Shown: positions 1 through 15,000, numbered from the stretch's first letter. The stretch: 64,000 nucleotides of DNA from Pratylenchus scribneri (GCA_030063045.1 JAQSEB010000091.1:1612001-1676000); one strand, 5' to 3'. Made by a program: numbers and translations. Notes: generated from the letters alone by a model not told the origin.

Positions 1-3000
1 ATTCATCTGCATCCTCGCAGAATGATTTGCGCAATTTCTCATCCGTGAACAAAATTTTCACGCTGGATGTGCTGGCCTGAAAATTTGATTGTTAATAAGG
101 CATTATAAATATCCAAGTTTTATTTTATCTGTGCAACTAAAAATCAATAAGTTTGCTCGAAACCAGACAATTGGGCTACAGTTGATTTGTTACCAGTCTC
201 ATTCTGGCCATATTTCAGCTAGGTAGAAACCAATCAGGAATGCTATAGGCCATTATGAATAAGAAGTCCTAAATGCCATCTAAAAGTGGCTATTCTAAAT
301 TTTGATGACTTGAGAACTATTTATATAAGTAGCTTTTCCCCCAAAAAAAAATTCGATTTTATTAAACACAAAGACATGTTACATTTTTAAAGAGGTGAAT
401 GTAATTATAACTTTAAAAGCCACTTTTTAGAGGACACTTTGACCTTTCAAATATTATAATTCGCCTTCCAGAATTGGTTGCTACTTTGTTAAGCTATGGC
501 CAAAATATTCATCAAACACTAACAATGCGAAAAAATCATTCTCCAAAATATTTCATAATTGGAAAAAATTAGTCCAATCCTTGGAAATTTGCCCACCTTT
601 CTACTGCTCGTCTTTTCCGGCATTTCCTCTCTTGACTGATCCGAGGGTTGTGCCACCTGCTGGTGTTGATCAATGGAAGTGTCCGTAACGGAAAGCCATC
701 TTCTACCCCTCATTTTGTTGGTATAGCTTACGGTGGTGGTCAATGAAGATTGGCGAGTGCGTTGTGCGGCGCCTTCCATAAAGTTGGCACCGTCAATTTG
801 AAGGGATGAAAATGAGGCCCTACTGGCTTGCGGAATTCCTAATGGAGTTTCTGGCACTTCTTCCGAATCCACAATTTTATTATCGGCTTCATTGTCCAAT
901 GGATCAGCGATTTGTGCCATTTTGTCAAGATTTGTCACTTCTTCATTGGGAATTGGAGGTGATGGCACTTCCTTCCTCTCAATTGGCATGCCAAAGGCAT
1001 TTTCAAATGAACTTTGTTCTGCCAATCGCTTGACCCTCTCAATTTGTTCCAATTCTTCCTGGGTTAATTCCATTTCACCAATTTCTTTGTCATTGATTTC
1101 TTCTGATTCCATTTTCAATTGCTTTTCTTCTGTTTCTTCATCCTTTAATGTAAATGAACGAGGCGGCATCGGAGGACGTGAAGGAGGAAGTGCAGCAAGT
1201 TTTGGCATCATTTGGCCCAAATTGGTCATTTCAAATGAACTTTCTTCTGCCAACCTTTTAATCCGTTCAATATGCTCCAATTCTTCCTGGGTTAATTCCT
1301 CATCTTTTGGCATTGGCACATTTATTGGTTGGACCATTTCGAATGGGCCACTTTCCTCGGCCAATCGCTTAATCCGTTCAATATGTTCCAATTCTTCTTG
1401 GGTTAATTCCTCTTCCATTTGACCATCTTTTAATTCTTCCATTTCCTCTTCCATTGAGCCAGGTTTGGAATCTGCCTCCGATGTTTTGCCCGAGGATTCA
1501 TCGTTGCTTCTTTCCACTTCGGGAGAAGGCGATTCTTCTCTTCCTTCCACATTTTCAACTGGAAATGGATAAGGCATGTGAAGCTCCATTGAAGGCATTT
1601 CCTCCAAATTTTCGGCGTTTTCTTCTTCTTGAATTGATTCCACCGATGAATTCGGCTCGGAATCTGCTCCCAAAGTTTCTTTTTCCGATTCTTCTTTTTT
1701 CATCTTCCCTTTGGCTGCCATTGGCGGTGGTGGAGGAGGCGGCCGTTTGGGTGCCGGCGGCATCGAAGGTATTTGTGCCAATATTGGCAATTTAGGCCAT
1801 TCCATTGGCTCAAATCCACTTTCTTCTGCCATTTTTTGAACCCTTTCAATTTGGGCCAACTCTTCTTGTGTCAATTCATCCTTTTTGGTTTCTTCCAAAT
1901 TTGTTTCCAATTTTTCTGTGTCAATTTTTTCTAATTCTAGCACATTTCCCAAGGAATAGGTTCGAGGTCGAGGTGGCCTAGTGGGCAGCGGTGGCATTGC
2001 CGATCGAAGTATTGTTGGTCTAGGTGGCATAATTTTGTCGATTTCTTCATCAATTTTTTCATCCATTTCAATTTGGGCCAATTCCGCTTCAGTCAATTCC
2101 CAATCTTCCGGCACCTTTTCAATAGTTTCCGGCATTTTCAGTTGTCCTTCAAATTCATTTTCCAATTGCATTCCAACATCTTTAGAATGTTTTTGAGAAA
2201 TTTGAGGCCTATCCATTAGGCCAAATCCGCTTTCTTCTGCCATTTTTTGAACTCTTTCAATTTGTGCCAATTCTTCCTGGGTCAATTCAAATTTATCTGG
2301 TAAATTTGATTCGATCGGGAAATGTTCCACAATTTTATCATGGAAAGCCATTTCAATGTCTTTTGGCATTTCTTTGGGTACTGTTGGATGACCAACAGCA
2401 ATTGCTGGCCATTCCATTGCTTCAAATGAACTTTGTTCTGCCAATCGTTTGACCCTCTCAATTTGATCCAATTCTTCCTGGGTTAATTCCATTTCGTACT
2501 TTTGGCCTTCTTCTGTTTCCATTTTAAATGGCTTTTCTTCTGCCATCTCATCTTTTAATGTAAAGGAACGAGGCGGCATCGGGGGACGGGAAGGAGGAAA
2601 TGTAGCAGGTGGCATCATTAGGCCCATATTGGTCATTTCAAATGAGCTTTCTTCTGCCAGTCTTTTGATCCTTTCAATATGTTCCAATTCTTCTTGGGTT
2701 AATTCCTCATCTTTTGGCATTGGCACATTTGTTGATTGGACCACGAATGGGCCACTTTCCTCGGCCAATCGCCTTATTCTTTCAATATGTTCCAATTCTT
2801 CTTTGGTTAATTCGTATTCAATTTGACCACTTTCTGCCTCTTCTATTTCTTCTTCCATTGAGCCAGGTTTGGAATCCGCATCTGCTGATGTTTTGCCTGA
2901 TGATTCATAATCGCCTTCATCCACCCCACCAATTTGAATAAGATAAGTTGCTGGAGCCGACACTGATGAAGGAATTTGCTCCAAATTTTCCCCTCTTTCA

Positions 3001-6000
3001 ACCAATTCATCCAATGAATTAGGCCCAGAATCCGCTTCCGAAGTTTCACCAGATTCTTGGTTTTCCATCATTACTTTACTTTCCATTGCTATTTGCGGAG
3101 AAGACGGACATGTAAAGTCGGCATTTTCGCCTGCTTCAATTGATTCAACTGGGGAAGGTGGCCTCGAAAGAACTTCTTGAATTTTTCCAACTTCTTTCTC
3201 ATAGTCATAATTTTCTTGGATAATTTCCGCCATTTCTCCTTCTTCCAATTCCAATTGTCTTTCATGTATTTCACCCCACGGTATTTTGCCACTTGCCTCT
3301 GCCAATTTCAACACCCTTTCAATGTGGGCCAATTCCTCTTCGGTCAATTTGTTGGCATTTTCCTCTTCCTTCGCTGATTTTTCAGCCAAAATTTTTACTG
3401 GAGGCGGCGGTGGCCTTTCCGGTGGCATTGGCGGAATCACATTAATAATTGGCACAACATTCTGGCGTGAAATTGTTGCCTCCATTTCAACATCTTCAGT
3501 TCCAACGTTTATTTCGGTGTCTGAATCGAGGCTTTCTCTTTTGTTGGATTCCGCCTTGTCTATTTTCGATTCTTCCACCAAATTTGGCTCCATTTCTTCA
3601 TCTTCTATTTTTTCTTGAACATTTTGAACTTCTTCATATTCATCTTCGCCCATTTCCCCTTCAAATTCTATTTCTACTTCGGAATCGGCACTTCCCGTTT
3701 TGCTGGATTCCCTTGTTTCCAATTTAGATTCTTCCATTATTTTTGCTTTCATTTTGACAATTTCTTCATTTTCTTTCCTTTCTTTAGCTTCTTCAGCTTT
3801 TTCCATTGTTGTTTCCTCCTGTTGAATGTCCTTTTCCGGCCAATTTGGCTGCATATTTGTCTGGGAAATTTCGTCCATTTTGTTCGTTTCTTGAACCCTT
3901 TGAGTTTTGTCCAATTCTTCTCGTCTCAATTGTCGGTCTTTTTCTTCAATTTTCATTGGTAAAATATCAACAATATCCGATTGGCCATAAAGAATTGCCT
4001 CCGCTGCTTTTTGAACTCGTTCAATTTGTTCCAATTCCTCTTGTGTCAATTCTATTTGTTGATTTTGAATTGGATGTGTTTGAATTTGCAATGAGGATTG
4101 TTCTGCTTCTTTTTCATCAAAGGAAGAAAATGGGGGCGATGAATCAGCGCCGGATGTACTGCTTGAACTTGATGGAGCATCTTTCACATATTCTTCATGT
4201 ATTTCTTCAGTCTTTTGATCATCCTTCTCAAAAATCGCTTCTTCACCAATATTTGTTGTTCCAAATTCTTCTGCTGGCAATGAAGAAGCTGGTTGAGAAT
4301 CGGCACCGGATGTACTGCTTGAATTTGATAGGGATTTTTGGGCAAATTCCTCCATAAATTCCTCTTTCTTTCCTTCATCAATTGATGCATTCTCTTCTTT
4401 CAATTCACATTCTTCTTCATTAATTAGTACAGTTCCGCTGGATGTACTGCTTGAACTTGATGAAATTGATTTTACATATGATTGCTCAGATTTTGGCTTT
4501 TCTCCCATTAATTCTTCTTCCTTTTCTTCATCAAATTCTTCTCTATTTTGCCTCTCAATTCCTTCCATTCCATTCGATATACTGCTTGAACTTGATGGGA
4601 TGGCCATTTCAAATTTCTGTTCAAATTCTTCTGCCTTCTTTTCTTCAATTTCTTCAACAATTTTGCCGCCCATTTCATCGTCATTTTCGGAATTATTCGA
4701 CGAACTTGTTGAGCTTCTTTCAGCCTCAAATTCTTCCATTTCTCTTCTGAATTCTTCGGCAAAATATTCATTTGATTGTATTTCTTCGCCACTTTTTCCT
4801 TCCATTTCTTCATGGATTCCAGCAAATTCCACGGATAAATCTTCTTCAATGGGCGTTTTATCTTCTATTTCTTCCGAACTTGAAGATATCAATTCGGTGG
4901 ATGCCAAATTGGTCATTTCAGCCCGTCCCTCCAATTGTTTCAATTTTTCCTCCATTTGATTGTGCCAATCCATTGCTTCTTTGGCAAAATCCCTTCGTTC
5001 AAAAGCGGCCTCTTCTTGCGCATGCATGCTGCCAAGAATGGAAATTGCTGAAGGTCTTGCAGTTGAACCGAATGTAGGAAGGAATGGACTGCTTGCTGGC
5101 GATTGAGTTGCAGCAATTCTGAAAAGGGAAAATAGAAAGTATCTAAAAATTGAAAAGAATGAAGCAATTTTGGGCAATGAATAATTTGGATAATTTTGTT
5201 TAATATTTTGTAAATGGCAATTTTTAATTCAAGTTTCAGCGGTAATCAAATTATTAATCAAACACATCAATTATCAGTTTTTCTTGATTGCATGTAATCC
5301 CAATTTAAATCGGTTGATTTTCCAAGATTTAAATTGGTATAAAATTCAAATAAAAATAGATATATTATTAATTTGGTGAAAATATATTGAAAATGACAAA
5401 AAAAAATTATAATGGTTCAGAAGATTAACTTCGACCCTAAATCATATATATCATCGATGGATCTCAACAAGACGCTTCGTTGATCGTTGGTATAGAATTT
5501 TTCGTGATTTGATCAAAAATTAATGCTATAAAATCTTTTGAACCGTCTCCCCTTTTTGGTTCAAAACTTGGCTAAAATTATCAAATCATAATCAAAAGAT
5601 ATTTCTTGTTTATTTGGATTTATCAATTGAATATAAGATTTGGGAGTCTAGTCTAAGTCACTGATGAATCAATTTAATTTTTTCGCCATTGTAAATATCT
5701 CCCATTAGAAATTACAAATTACCTTCTTGCCGACCATTCTTCAATAGATTCCTCTTCAAAATAGGTTGAAGCCGTATCATCCACTGGTTTTTCTTTATCC
5801 TCCACTTCTTCCTCTTTGAAATGAACAAAATGTGTTGGCTTGGAAGACTTGGCTGAGGGCATTTCATCAATTTGAGTGTCTTTTTCTGCTTCCATTTCAT
5901 TGCCAAATTCAGATGGAGAATTGGCATCGGATGTTGGGCTCGAAACTGATGAAGATGGTGGCATTTTCTCGGCTATTTGGGCATTTTTCTTCCCCGTGGT

Positions 6001-9000
6001 TTCTTCAACAACATCAACTTGTTCAAATTCTTCGACTGGCAATGAAGAAGCTGGTTGAGAATCGGCACCAGATGTACTGCTTGAACTTGATGAGGATTTT
6101 AGGGCAAATTCTTCTTCCCTTTCTTCATCAATTGAGACATTTTCGTCTTTCAATTCACTTTCTTCTTCATTAATTTGCACAGTTCCACCGGATGTACTGC
6201 TTGAACTTGATGAAATTGATTTAAGACATGTTTGCTCAGATTTTGGCATATTTTTATCAGCAAATCTTATCTCTTCTTCAATAAATGAAGATGAAATTTC
6301 CTTTCTAGCATTTGCCGGCACATCATAAATTCCACTGCTGGTCATTTTCATTTCTACAGTATTTTCTTCTACAGTATCCGTTGCCTTCTTCTCCTCCTCC
6401 GCTAATGTCATGGCTCGCGCAATTTTCTTCCATTCCTGACCTCTGGAAAACAATGCCACTCGGCTTTCAGCATCTTCTTTTTCCAATTTTTCTTCTTCAA
6501 CTTCATTCTCATTTATTTGACTTGTTTCGGCTGTCGCCTCAATTTGGGCATTTTCTCCATCGCCAGTTACCAATCGCTGAATCCAATCATCTTCCTCAAT
6601 TTCCATTGGCTCTTTCTCTTCTTTTGTTTCTGAAGCTTCATCGCCGGCGGCTTCTTCCTTCACAAATATATTTGAGCCGAAACAGCTGAGCAATTTTGTT
6701 TCAGTTTGTTCGAGAGCTTCATTGCGACTTGGGCGAGGCAAAAGAAAGGACAAAGCAACGGGTGGCTGAAATTTATGCAGAAAATTATTAAATCATTTAT
6801 GCTAGAAAACTAGTGGGATACTTACTTATTAGAAACTTAGAAAATATAAGGTAAAGCTAAGGTTAAAATAGGCGAATTAATTAGGCAGAATTATTCAAAA
6901 CAAACAGACGGAATTAAAACTTGGTCAACCAGGCGGAATTAAAACTTAGTCAACCAGGCGGAATTAAAACTTAGTCAAACAGGCGGAATTAAAATTTAGT
7001 CAAACAGGCGGAATTAAAATTTAGTCAAACAGGCGGAATTAAAATTTAGTCAAACAGGCGGAATTAAAATTTAGTCAAACAGGAGGAATTAAAATTTAGT
7101 CAAACAGGCGGAATTAAAATTTAGTCAAACAGGCGGAATTAAAACTTAGTCAAACAGGCGGAATTAAAATTTAGTCAAACAGGCGGAATTAAAATTTAGT
7201 CAAACAGGAGGAATTAAAATTTAGTCAAACAGGCGGAATTAAAATTTAGTCAAACAGGCGGAATTAAAATTTAGTCAAACAGGCGGAATTAAAATTTAGT
7301 CAAAAAGGAGGAATTAAAATTTAGTCAAACAGGCGGAATTAAAATTTAGTCAAACAGGCGGAATTAAAACTTAGTCAAACAGGCGGAATTAAAATTTAGT
7401 CAAACAGGCGGAATTAAAATTTAGTCAAACAGGCGGAATTAAAACTTAGTCAAACAGGCGGAATTAAAATTTAGTCAAACAGGCGGAATTAAAATTTAGT
7501 CAAACAGGCGGAATTAAAACTTAATCAAATAGGCGGAAATAAAACTTAATCAAATAGGCGGAAATAAAACTTAATCAAATAGGCGGAAATAAAATAGGCC
7601 GATTTATTTTTAGAAACTGGCAGAATTAAACAGAATTTTTTGACATTTTTAATCTATTTTTCCAATTATTAATTTTTACCTGTTGCTCTTCTACATCCTC
7701 ATGTCCTCCTGCCTCAAATTGTGGCCAAATTTGTTCTGCCAAAATGTCCAAGCCCATACTTTTCTCCATTAAGTTGTCAATTTGGCCAATTTGTTCAGCC
7801 TCCTTTCGAGCCTCCATTTCAATTCCTTCATTCATTTGTTCTTCTTCTTCAATTGGCATTTGTGTCTCAAATTTGAGTGAATCTTTCTGTGATGGCTGCT
7901 GTTCCTCTTCTACAACCAAACTCAATGTTCGCGCCCAAACCATTCGTTTCCATGCCTTTCCACGTGCAAAAAGTTCTTGCCGATCGGCCTTGGCCACTCC
8001 TTCATCCTCGAATGGATTTTTTCCAGGCACAGATGATTTCTCCTCTTTTTCTTGATCAAATTCTTCATTGCTTTCGGCAATCAATTCCAAGAAGGGATTA
8101 TATGCTTTAGGGCTTTCTACCATTTTGCTTTCTTCTCCAGAGGAAATTTGTGCTAGATTGGCCACCGGTATTTCTTTCCTTTCAGTTGGCATTCCAATGA
8201 TATTTTCAAATAAACTTTCTTCAGCCAGCCTTTTAATCCATTCAATATGTTCCAATTCTTCTTGGGTCAATTCCATCTCTTTCAATTCATCTTTTTGCAT
8301 TGACATTGGCATATTTGGATGGACAATTTCAAATGGGACACTTTCCACACTTTCTTCGGCCAGCCTTTTGATTCGTTCAATATGTTCCAATTCTTCTTGG
8401 GTTAATTCTCCTTCGGTTTGGCCACCTTTTAATTCTTCCATTTCTTCTTCAATCAAATCAGGTGCGGAATCCGCCTCCGATGTTCTGCCCGATGATTCCT
8501 CATCTCTTCTTTCTACTTCCCTTTCATGAGTCAGTATTTCGGGCTCCATTTTGGGTAATTCAATGAATTTTCCTTCATCAATCAATTTTCCCTTATCAAT
8601 TTGGCCAATTCCATCGTCATATTCCTCCGTAATTTTCACTTCTTTCTTGCTGATCAACGGAAGGGGAGGCCGTGGCGGAGGCCTAGTTTCCATTAATGGT
8701 TTCTTCACGGAATCAATTTCAATCTTTGATGTTGGTTGCTTTGGAATTTGAGGCGGAAGAGGGGGTGGCCTTTTTGGAGGTGGTGGAATTTGAACGAAAA
8801 CATTTCCAGGCAAAATTTCCATTGAAGGCATTTTTGGTGCCATTATCTCTTCTGTAAATTTATCGGCATTTTCAATGAATTGAATTGGGGCTTCAATTTT
8901 ATGGTCATCAGCAATTTCTGCTTCTTCAAATGAAAATTGTTGGGAATCCGCTCCGGATGTTGGACTAGAAATTGACGATGGCATGTCCTTATTAGCCATT

Positions 9001-12000
9001 TGGGCATCCATTATCATTTCTTCAACAACATCAACTTGTTCAAATTCTTCGACTGGCAATGAAGAAGCTGGTTGAGAATCGGCGCCGGATGTACTGCTTG
9101 AACTTGATGAGGATTTTAGGGCAAATTCTTCTTCCTTTTCTTCATCAATCGAGGCATTTTCGTCTTTCAATTCTCCTTCTCCTTCATTAATTAGCACAGT
9201 TCCTCCGGATGTATTGCTCGAACTTGATGAAATTGATTTCACATGTATTTGCTCATCAAATTTAGGTTCAAAGACATTTTTTCCATCTTTTTCTTTTATT
9301 AATTCGCTGAATTCATTGCCAATTTTCTGTGATTCCTCCTTTTCAATGATATCGGGCATTGATGAAATCGGCGAGGGAGAATCAGCGCCGGAAGTTTCCT
9401 CCGATAATTCCTTCAAAATTTTTGGTTCTTCTCTCAAAATTTTCTCTGTTTCAATCGTCAATTTTTCCTCGAATTCATTTTCGGCCAAACTCATTGTTCT
9501 TTGCCGTACAATGCTTCGCCAAGTTGGGCCTTTGGAGAAGAGTTCACGGCGGTCAATGTTATCATTTTCTTCTTCTTCTTCATTTTTACTGGAAATCAAT
9601 TCTTTATTGTATTCTTCTTTGTATGATTTGATGGCATTTTCATTCATTTCTCCAAAAAATTCAAATTCATTTGGCATATTATTGGTTTCCTCTGCCAATT
9701 TTGTATCCTCTTCTATTGGCATTTTATTGAATTGAACTGATGGCATGCGCATTTCAAATGAGCTTTCTTCAGCCAGCCTTTTGATCCTTTCAATATGCTC
9801 CAATTCCTCCTGGGTTAATTCCTCATCTTTTGGCATTGGCACATTTGGTGGTTGGACTATTTCGAATGAGCCACTTTCTTCAGCCAATCGCTTTATTCGT
9901 TCAATATGTTCCAATTCTTCCAGGGTTAATTCATATTCAATTTTGCCTCCATTTTGTTCTTCCATTTCCTCTTCCATTGAGCCAGGTTGTGAATCCGCCT
10001 CCGATGTTTTACCCGAGAATTCATCATCGCTTCTTTCCACATCTTCAATTGGAATTGAATACGGTATTTGAGGTGGCATGGAAGGAATTTTCTCCAAATT
10101 TTCATCTTCTTGAATTAATTCAACGGGTGAATTCCGCTTGGAATCTTCTTCCAACGATGCCTCTTTGATCACTTCCTTATCTTTTTCTATTCCCAATGTT
10201 TCATCTTCTTCCTTTCGATCATTCTTTTCCACAATGCTTAATGTCCTTTGACGCCATAGCCTCTTCCATTCCGGTCCTTTGGCGAATAATTCCGACCTTT
10301 CCTCCGAATTTTCATCAATTTTGCCCGAACAAGATGGTTCAATTTCTTCATCCCTTTCTTCTTCCAATGATTTTTCTTCCACAAATGATTGGCCAAAATC
10401 TGTTCTATCTTTTTCATCATTTTGTTGGGATATTTCCTCAATTGTTGCCGTTGAACTATCCGGGTCAGATTTGCTACTTTTTCTCCATTCTTTCCTCCTT
10501 ATTTCCTCTTGAACATTTTCTTCTTCAATTTTTGTGCTTTCCTCCAAATTTTCCAACATTATTATTGGTATTTCTTCTGAATCTATGTCCAATTCAATTG
10601 ACTTTTCTTTCTCCATATTTTGATCAATTTCTGTTCTAATTTCCTGTTCAATCTCGAAAGATATTGGCTGAGAATCTGCTCCAGAAGTTGAAGAAGATGA
10701 TGGCAAGGATTCCTCCTCCCTCGATTGGAAGACTAATTCAGCTTGGAAGCATTCAATTGGAGGCGGCAATTCTGATACGGTTGCCAATTCCAATATTGGT
10801 TTTGCCAATATTTCCATTTTTCTCTTCTTCCACTTTTTGCAGAAATTCTTCAAATGTTTCCGTTGGCGAAGTCCATTGTTCTATGGAAAAATTTTAATTT
10901 GTAGAAAAACTTTTTAAATTAGAGAAAACTCTTCATGTCGATAAATAATCTTTTTCTTTCAGCAGGCCACAAATAACGTGGCCATAGTAAATTGTTGGGA
11001 ATTATTAGGCCTATTAGGGTTGTAACAAACCTAACCCCCTAAAAAGTATTTGTAAACCAAGCTCCCTACAAAAGTAGGGTTAAGATAAGATAATATAAGG
11101 GCTTAAAATTAGTTAGCTAGTGTCGAATCTTTCGACTATCGATTTTTGATCTCCCAAACATTGGGAGAAGGGGTGGGGGAGGTGTCCTTTCCCAATTTCC
11201 CCAAATTGGTCTTTTCGGTCCTTGGACCATTATTCATCGCCACTTTGGCCATGAATTCCCCTTGCATGGGGGTGATTGGGGGCTTTGAGTCCTTTGCCTA
11301 TTGGCAATTCGGTGAGCATGGATCGGGGGCGAGAGGAAGAATGGACGTGGAATGCGGGACTTTGGGCTGTGGCTGACATTCGTGGATTGAGAGAGAAGAA
11401 GAATAAGCATGATGAAAAGAATAAGCATGATGAAATTTGGACCTATTTAAACCCTTCCATTTTTGTACATTTTATCAACCACAAGTCAATCAGTACAAAC
11501 ATTTCTTTCACACATTTAATTGCCGTTTTCATATTTAATTTGCCTTAATAAAGTAAAGAACCACCAACAGTCGAATTATCCCCTTTTTGGGCCTAAACGT
11601 AGATTAAATTATTTATTTTCTACAGCTAGTTAAACCAAATTATAAGGCCCTCAAAAAAAGATTATTTTTCGATATGAAAGTTTGTAAATTAATTTTTTCT
11701 CAAATTAAATACTCACCTTCTTCAATTGGCATTTTTTCCATTTGGCTATAAGCTTCTTTTTCTATTGATATTGGCATTTCTTCTGCAGAGAATTCTTCCA
11801 TATATTCTTTCGCGCTTTGAACTTCTTCAATCTGATTTTGATCAATCTCTTCCAATTCCATCGCTTCACCTTCCGGACTCATTATTTCATTCATAATTGT
11901 CTCATTTTCCTTTTGAATTTGATCCTCTTTTTCAATTGCCATTTCAACAAGAATAGGCTTCATCTCTTCCGGTGACCCTTCCAATGTGAATGCCGTGAAT

Positions 12001-15000
12001 GAATCTTTTACGCCTTCTTCCCATGGCTTCACAATTTCCACCTTTCCTGTGAATGTTGTTGATGGCATTTCTTCTTCCTTCTTCTCTGAATCACCGAATA
12101 CCAGTTGGCGAATCCAATCATCATCAACTTCGACGGCACTAATTTTTGGCATATTTATTTCATCGGGTTTTTCTTCCTTTTCTTCGTGTTTTCCAGCCAT
12201 TTCTTCCAATTTTTCTGGCATTTTTTCTAATTTTGTTTGGTCACTTTCGGTCATTTTTTCACTCTTTTCCTCCTCAAATTCACCAAAACTGCCTTTTTGA
12301 ATTAGTTTGGCTGCTGACTCTAATTCATCTGTAGTGCTGACAAATTCCATTTGAGCAAATTCTTCTGGGACTGGCACAATGAATTCAATTTGTGATTCTT
12401 CTCTTGCATTCATTTGGCTGCCACTTTCGGTCAATGAGAGGACAACAAGTTCAGGAAGGATTTTTGCAGCAGTTGTATTCCATAATGGACTGTTAAATGA
12501 TTCTTTTGGTAGGTTTTCTTCTTCGATTTCATTTCTCTTCGGAGTTTCTTCTAATGACAATTTTGGACTTCTTTCAGTCTCAAATTCTCCAATTGGACTT
12601 CTATCGGTTTCAATTTCACCAATTGGACAACTTTCGGTCTCAAATGTCTCAATTTGATTTCTTTCGGCTTCAATTACTTCAATTGCACTTCTTTCGGCCT
12701 CAATTTCAGCAATAGAAATTGTTTTGACTTCAATTGCCTCAATTGGACTTCTTTCGGCTTCAATTACATCAATTATATCTGCATTTTCTTCTTTTATTCC
12801 TTCTTCATCCTTTGCCAATTCTTTGTCTTTTATTGAATCAATGTCTTCATTATTGCCTTCAGCGATCATTTTCTTCAACATTTTCCTCTTCCATGCTGGC
12901 ATTTCAATTCGCTTTTTTGGCATTTCCTCCACTTCCTCCACTTCAACTTTTTGATCAGTGCCCAAACTGGAAGTGGCCAATTCATCATCGATTTGATCAA
13001 ATTCGTTTCTTTCTAATTGAATTGGCTCCGTTTCAAAGGAAGTTGGAGCCGAATCCGCTGATGATGTTTGGCCAGAAGATGCTTCTTCAACTTCTATTTC
13101 CTTTATTTGTTCCGGAATAGAAGGAGTAATGCCAGGAAGGGTCGCTTCAAATGAACTTTCTTCTGCCAGCCTTTTGATCCTTTCGATGTGTTCCAATTCT
13201 TCTTGGGTCAATTCCTCATCTTTTGGCATTGTCACATTTGTTGGTTGGACCATTTCGAATGGGCCACTTTCTTCGGCCAATCGCCTTATTCGTTCAATAT
13301 GATCCAATTCATCTTGAGTTAATTCCTCTCCCATTTGGCCACCTTTTATTTCTTCCATTTCCTCTTCAATTGAACCAGGTTTGGAATCGGCCTCCGATGT
13401 TTTGCCCGATGATTCATCATCGCCTCCTTCCAGATCTTCAATTGTTTTTTGAATTTGATGAGATGTTTCTTCCGAAGTCCTTTTATTGGGTGAAAAAATG
13501 GACTCATCCTCTTCATAATTTGGATTCTCAATTGACATTCGTTCAATGGGTTCAATGGTTCCAGGCTGTGAATCGGCAGAGGAAGTTCTTGTGGAACTTG
13601 ATGGCTCCTCTTCCTCCATTTCCGCAATTTTTTGGATTTTTTCCGTGTCAAATATTGCCTCCTCTTCTTCTTTGACCAATTTGGCAATTTGCTCCTCAAT
13701 GTAGATCAAATGCGCGGGTTTTTCACCTACAGCATTTGCTTTATCTTCTTCCGACATTTTTCCGTCTATTTTTTCGTTTGCATTTTCGTCTGGTTCCAGC
13801 GTGCTAATTTGAGTGTCTGCTCCAGAAGTTTGTGCGGATTCCACGCTTTCCATTCGATCCCATTTAATTCGATCAATGTTTGTTTTTTGTTGTGGATCTT
13901 CAACCAAAATTGTGTAGCAATTTCCATCTTCCATTTCTTCTTCCGTTTGTAAAATGCTGAAATTAAAAAAAATCAGAATGTTTAGAAAAAATAAATAAAA
14001 ATGGAAATATTTAAATTGCCAAAAATCAACTGAAAATGTCGAGAAAATTATTAGCGATTCTGTGATTTATTATTAGACAATTCAGGTTAAATTAAAACAG
14101 GCGGATTTATTCTAAGTTAACCAGGCAGAATTATTCTAAGTTTATTCTAAGTTGACCAGGCGGAATTATTCTAAGTTTATTCTAAGTTGAGCAGGCGGAA
14201 TTATTCTAAGTTGACCAGGCGGAATTATTCTAAGTTTATTCTAAGTTGACCAGGCGGAATTAAAACAGGCGGAATTATTCTAAGTTTATTCTAAGTTGAC
14301 CAGGCGGAATTATTCTAAGTTTATTCTAAGTTGACCAGGCGGAATTAAAACAGGCGGAATTATTCTAAGTTTATTCTAAGTTGACCAGGCGGAATTAAAA
14401 CAGGCGGAATTATTCTAAGTTTATTCTAAGTTGACCAGGCGGAATTAAAACAGGCGGAATTATTCTAAGTTTATTCTAAGTTGACCAGGCGGAATTATTC
14501 TAAGTTGACCAGGCGGAATTAAAACAGGCGGAATTATTCTAAGTTTATTCTAAGTTGACCAGGCGGAATTAAAACAGGCGGAATTATTCTAAGTTTATTC
14601 TAAGTTGACCAGGCGGAATTATTCTAAGTTTATTCTAAGTTGACCAGGCGGAATTAAAACAGGCGGAATTATTCTAAGTTGACCAGACGGAATTAAAACA
14701 GGCGGAATTATTCTAAGTTGACTAGGCGGAATTATTCTAAGTTGACCAGGCGGAATTAAAACAGGCGGAATTATTCTAAGTTTATTCTAAGTTGACCAGG
14801 CGGAATTAAAACAGGCGGAATTATTCTAAGTTTATTCTAAGTTGACCAGGAGGAATTAAAACAGGCGGAATTATTCGTAAAAACAGGTGGATGACAAATT
14901 AATATCAATTAAAAACCGAATTAAAAATCAAAATTATTTCATACCTTTCCACCTCCTTTATTGCCTCCACAATGCAATATTCTACCATTTTTATGGCTAA

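Noticed and set aside
806..5077. Many plus-strand open frames opposite the giant gene (for example 892-1422 and 3806-4357)
   Set aside because: They are antisense shadows of low-complexity Glu/Ser codons; products are Ser/Phe/Leu-rich without splice signals or motifs.
11146..11548. Small plus-strand frames in the intron 10881-11716
   Set aside because: Overlapping frames in a GC-richer intron piece, no conserved motif and no splice sites fitting the host gene.
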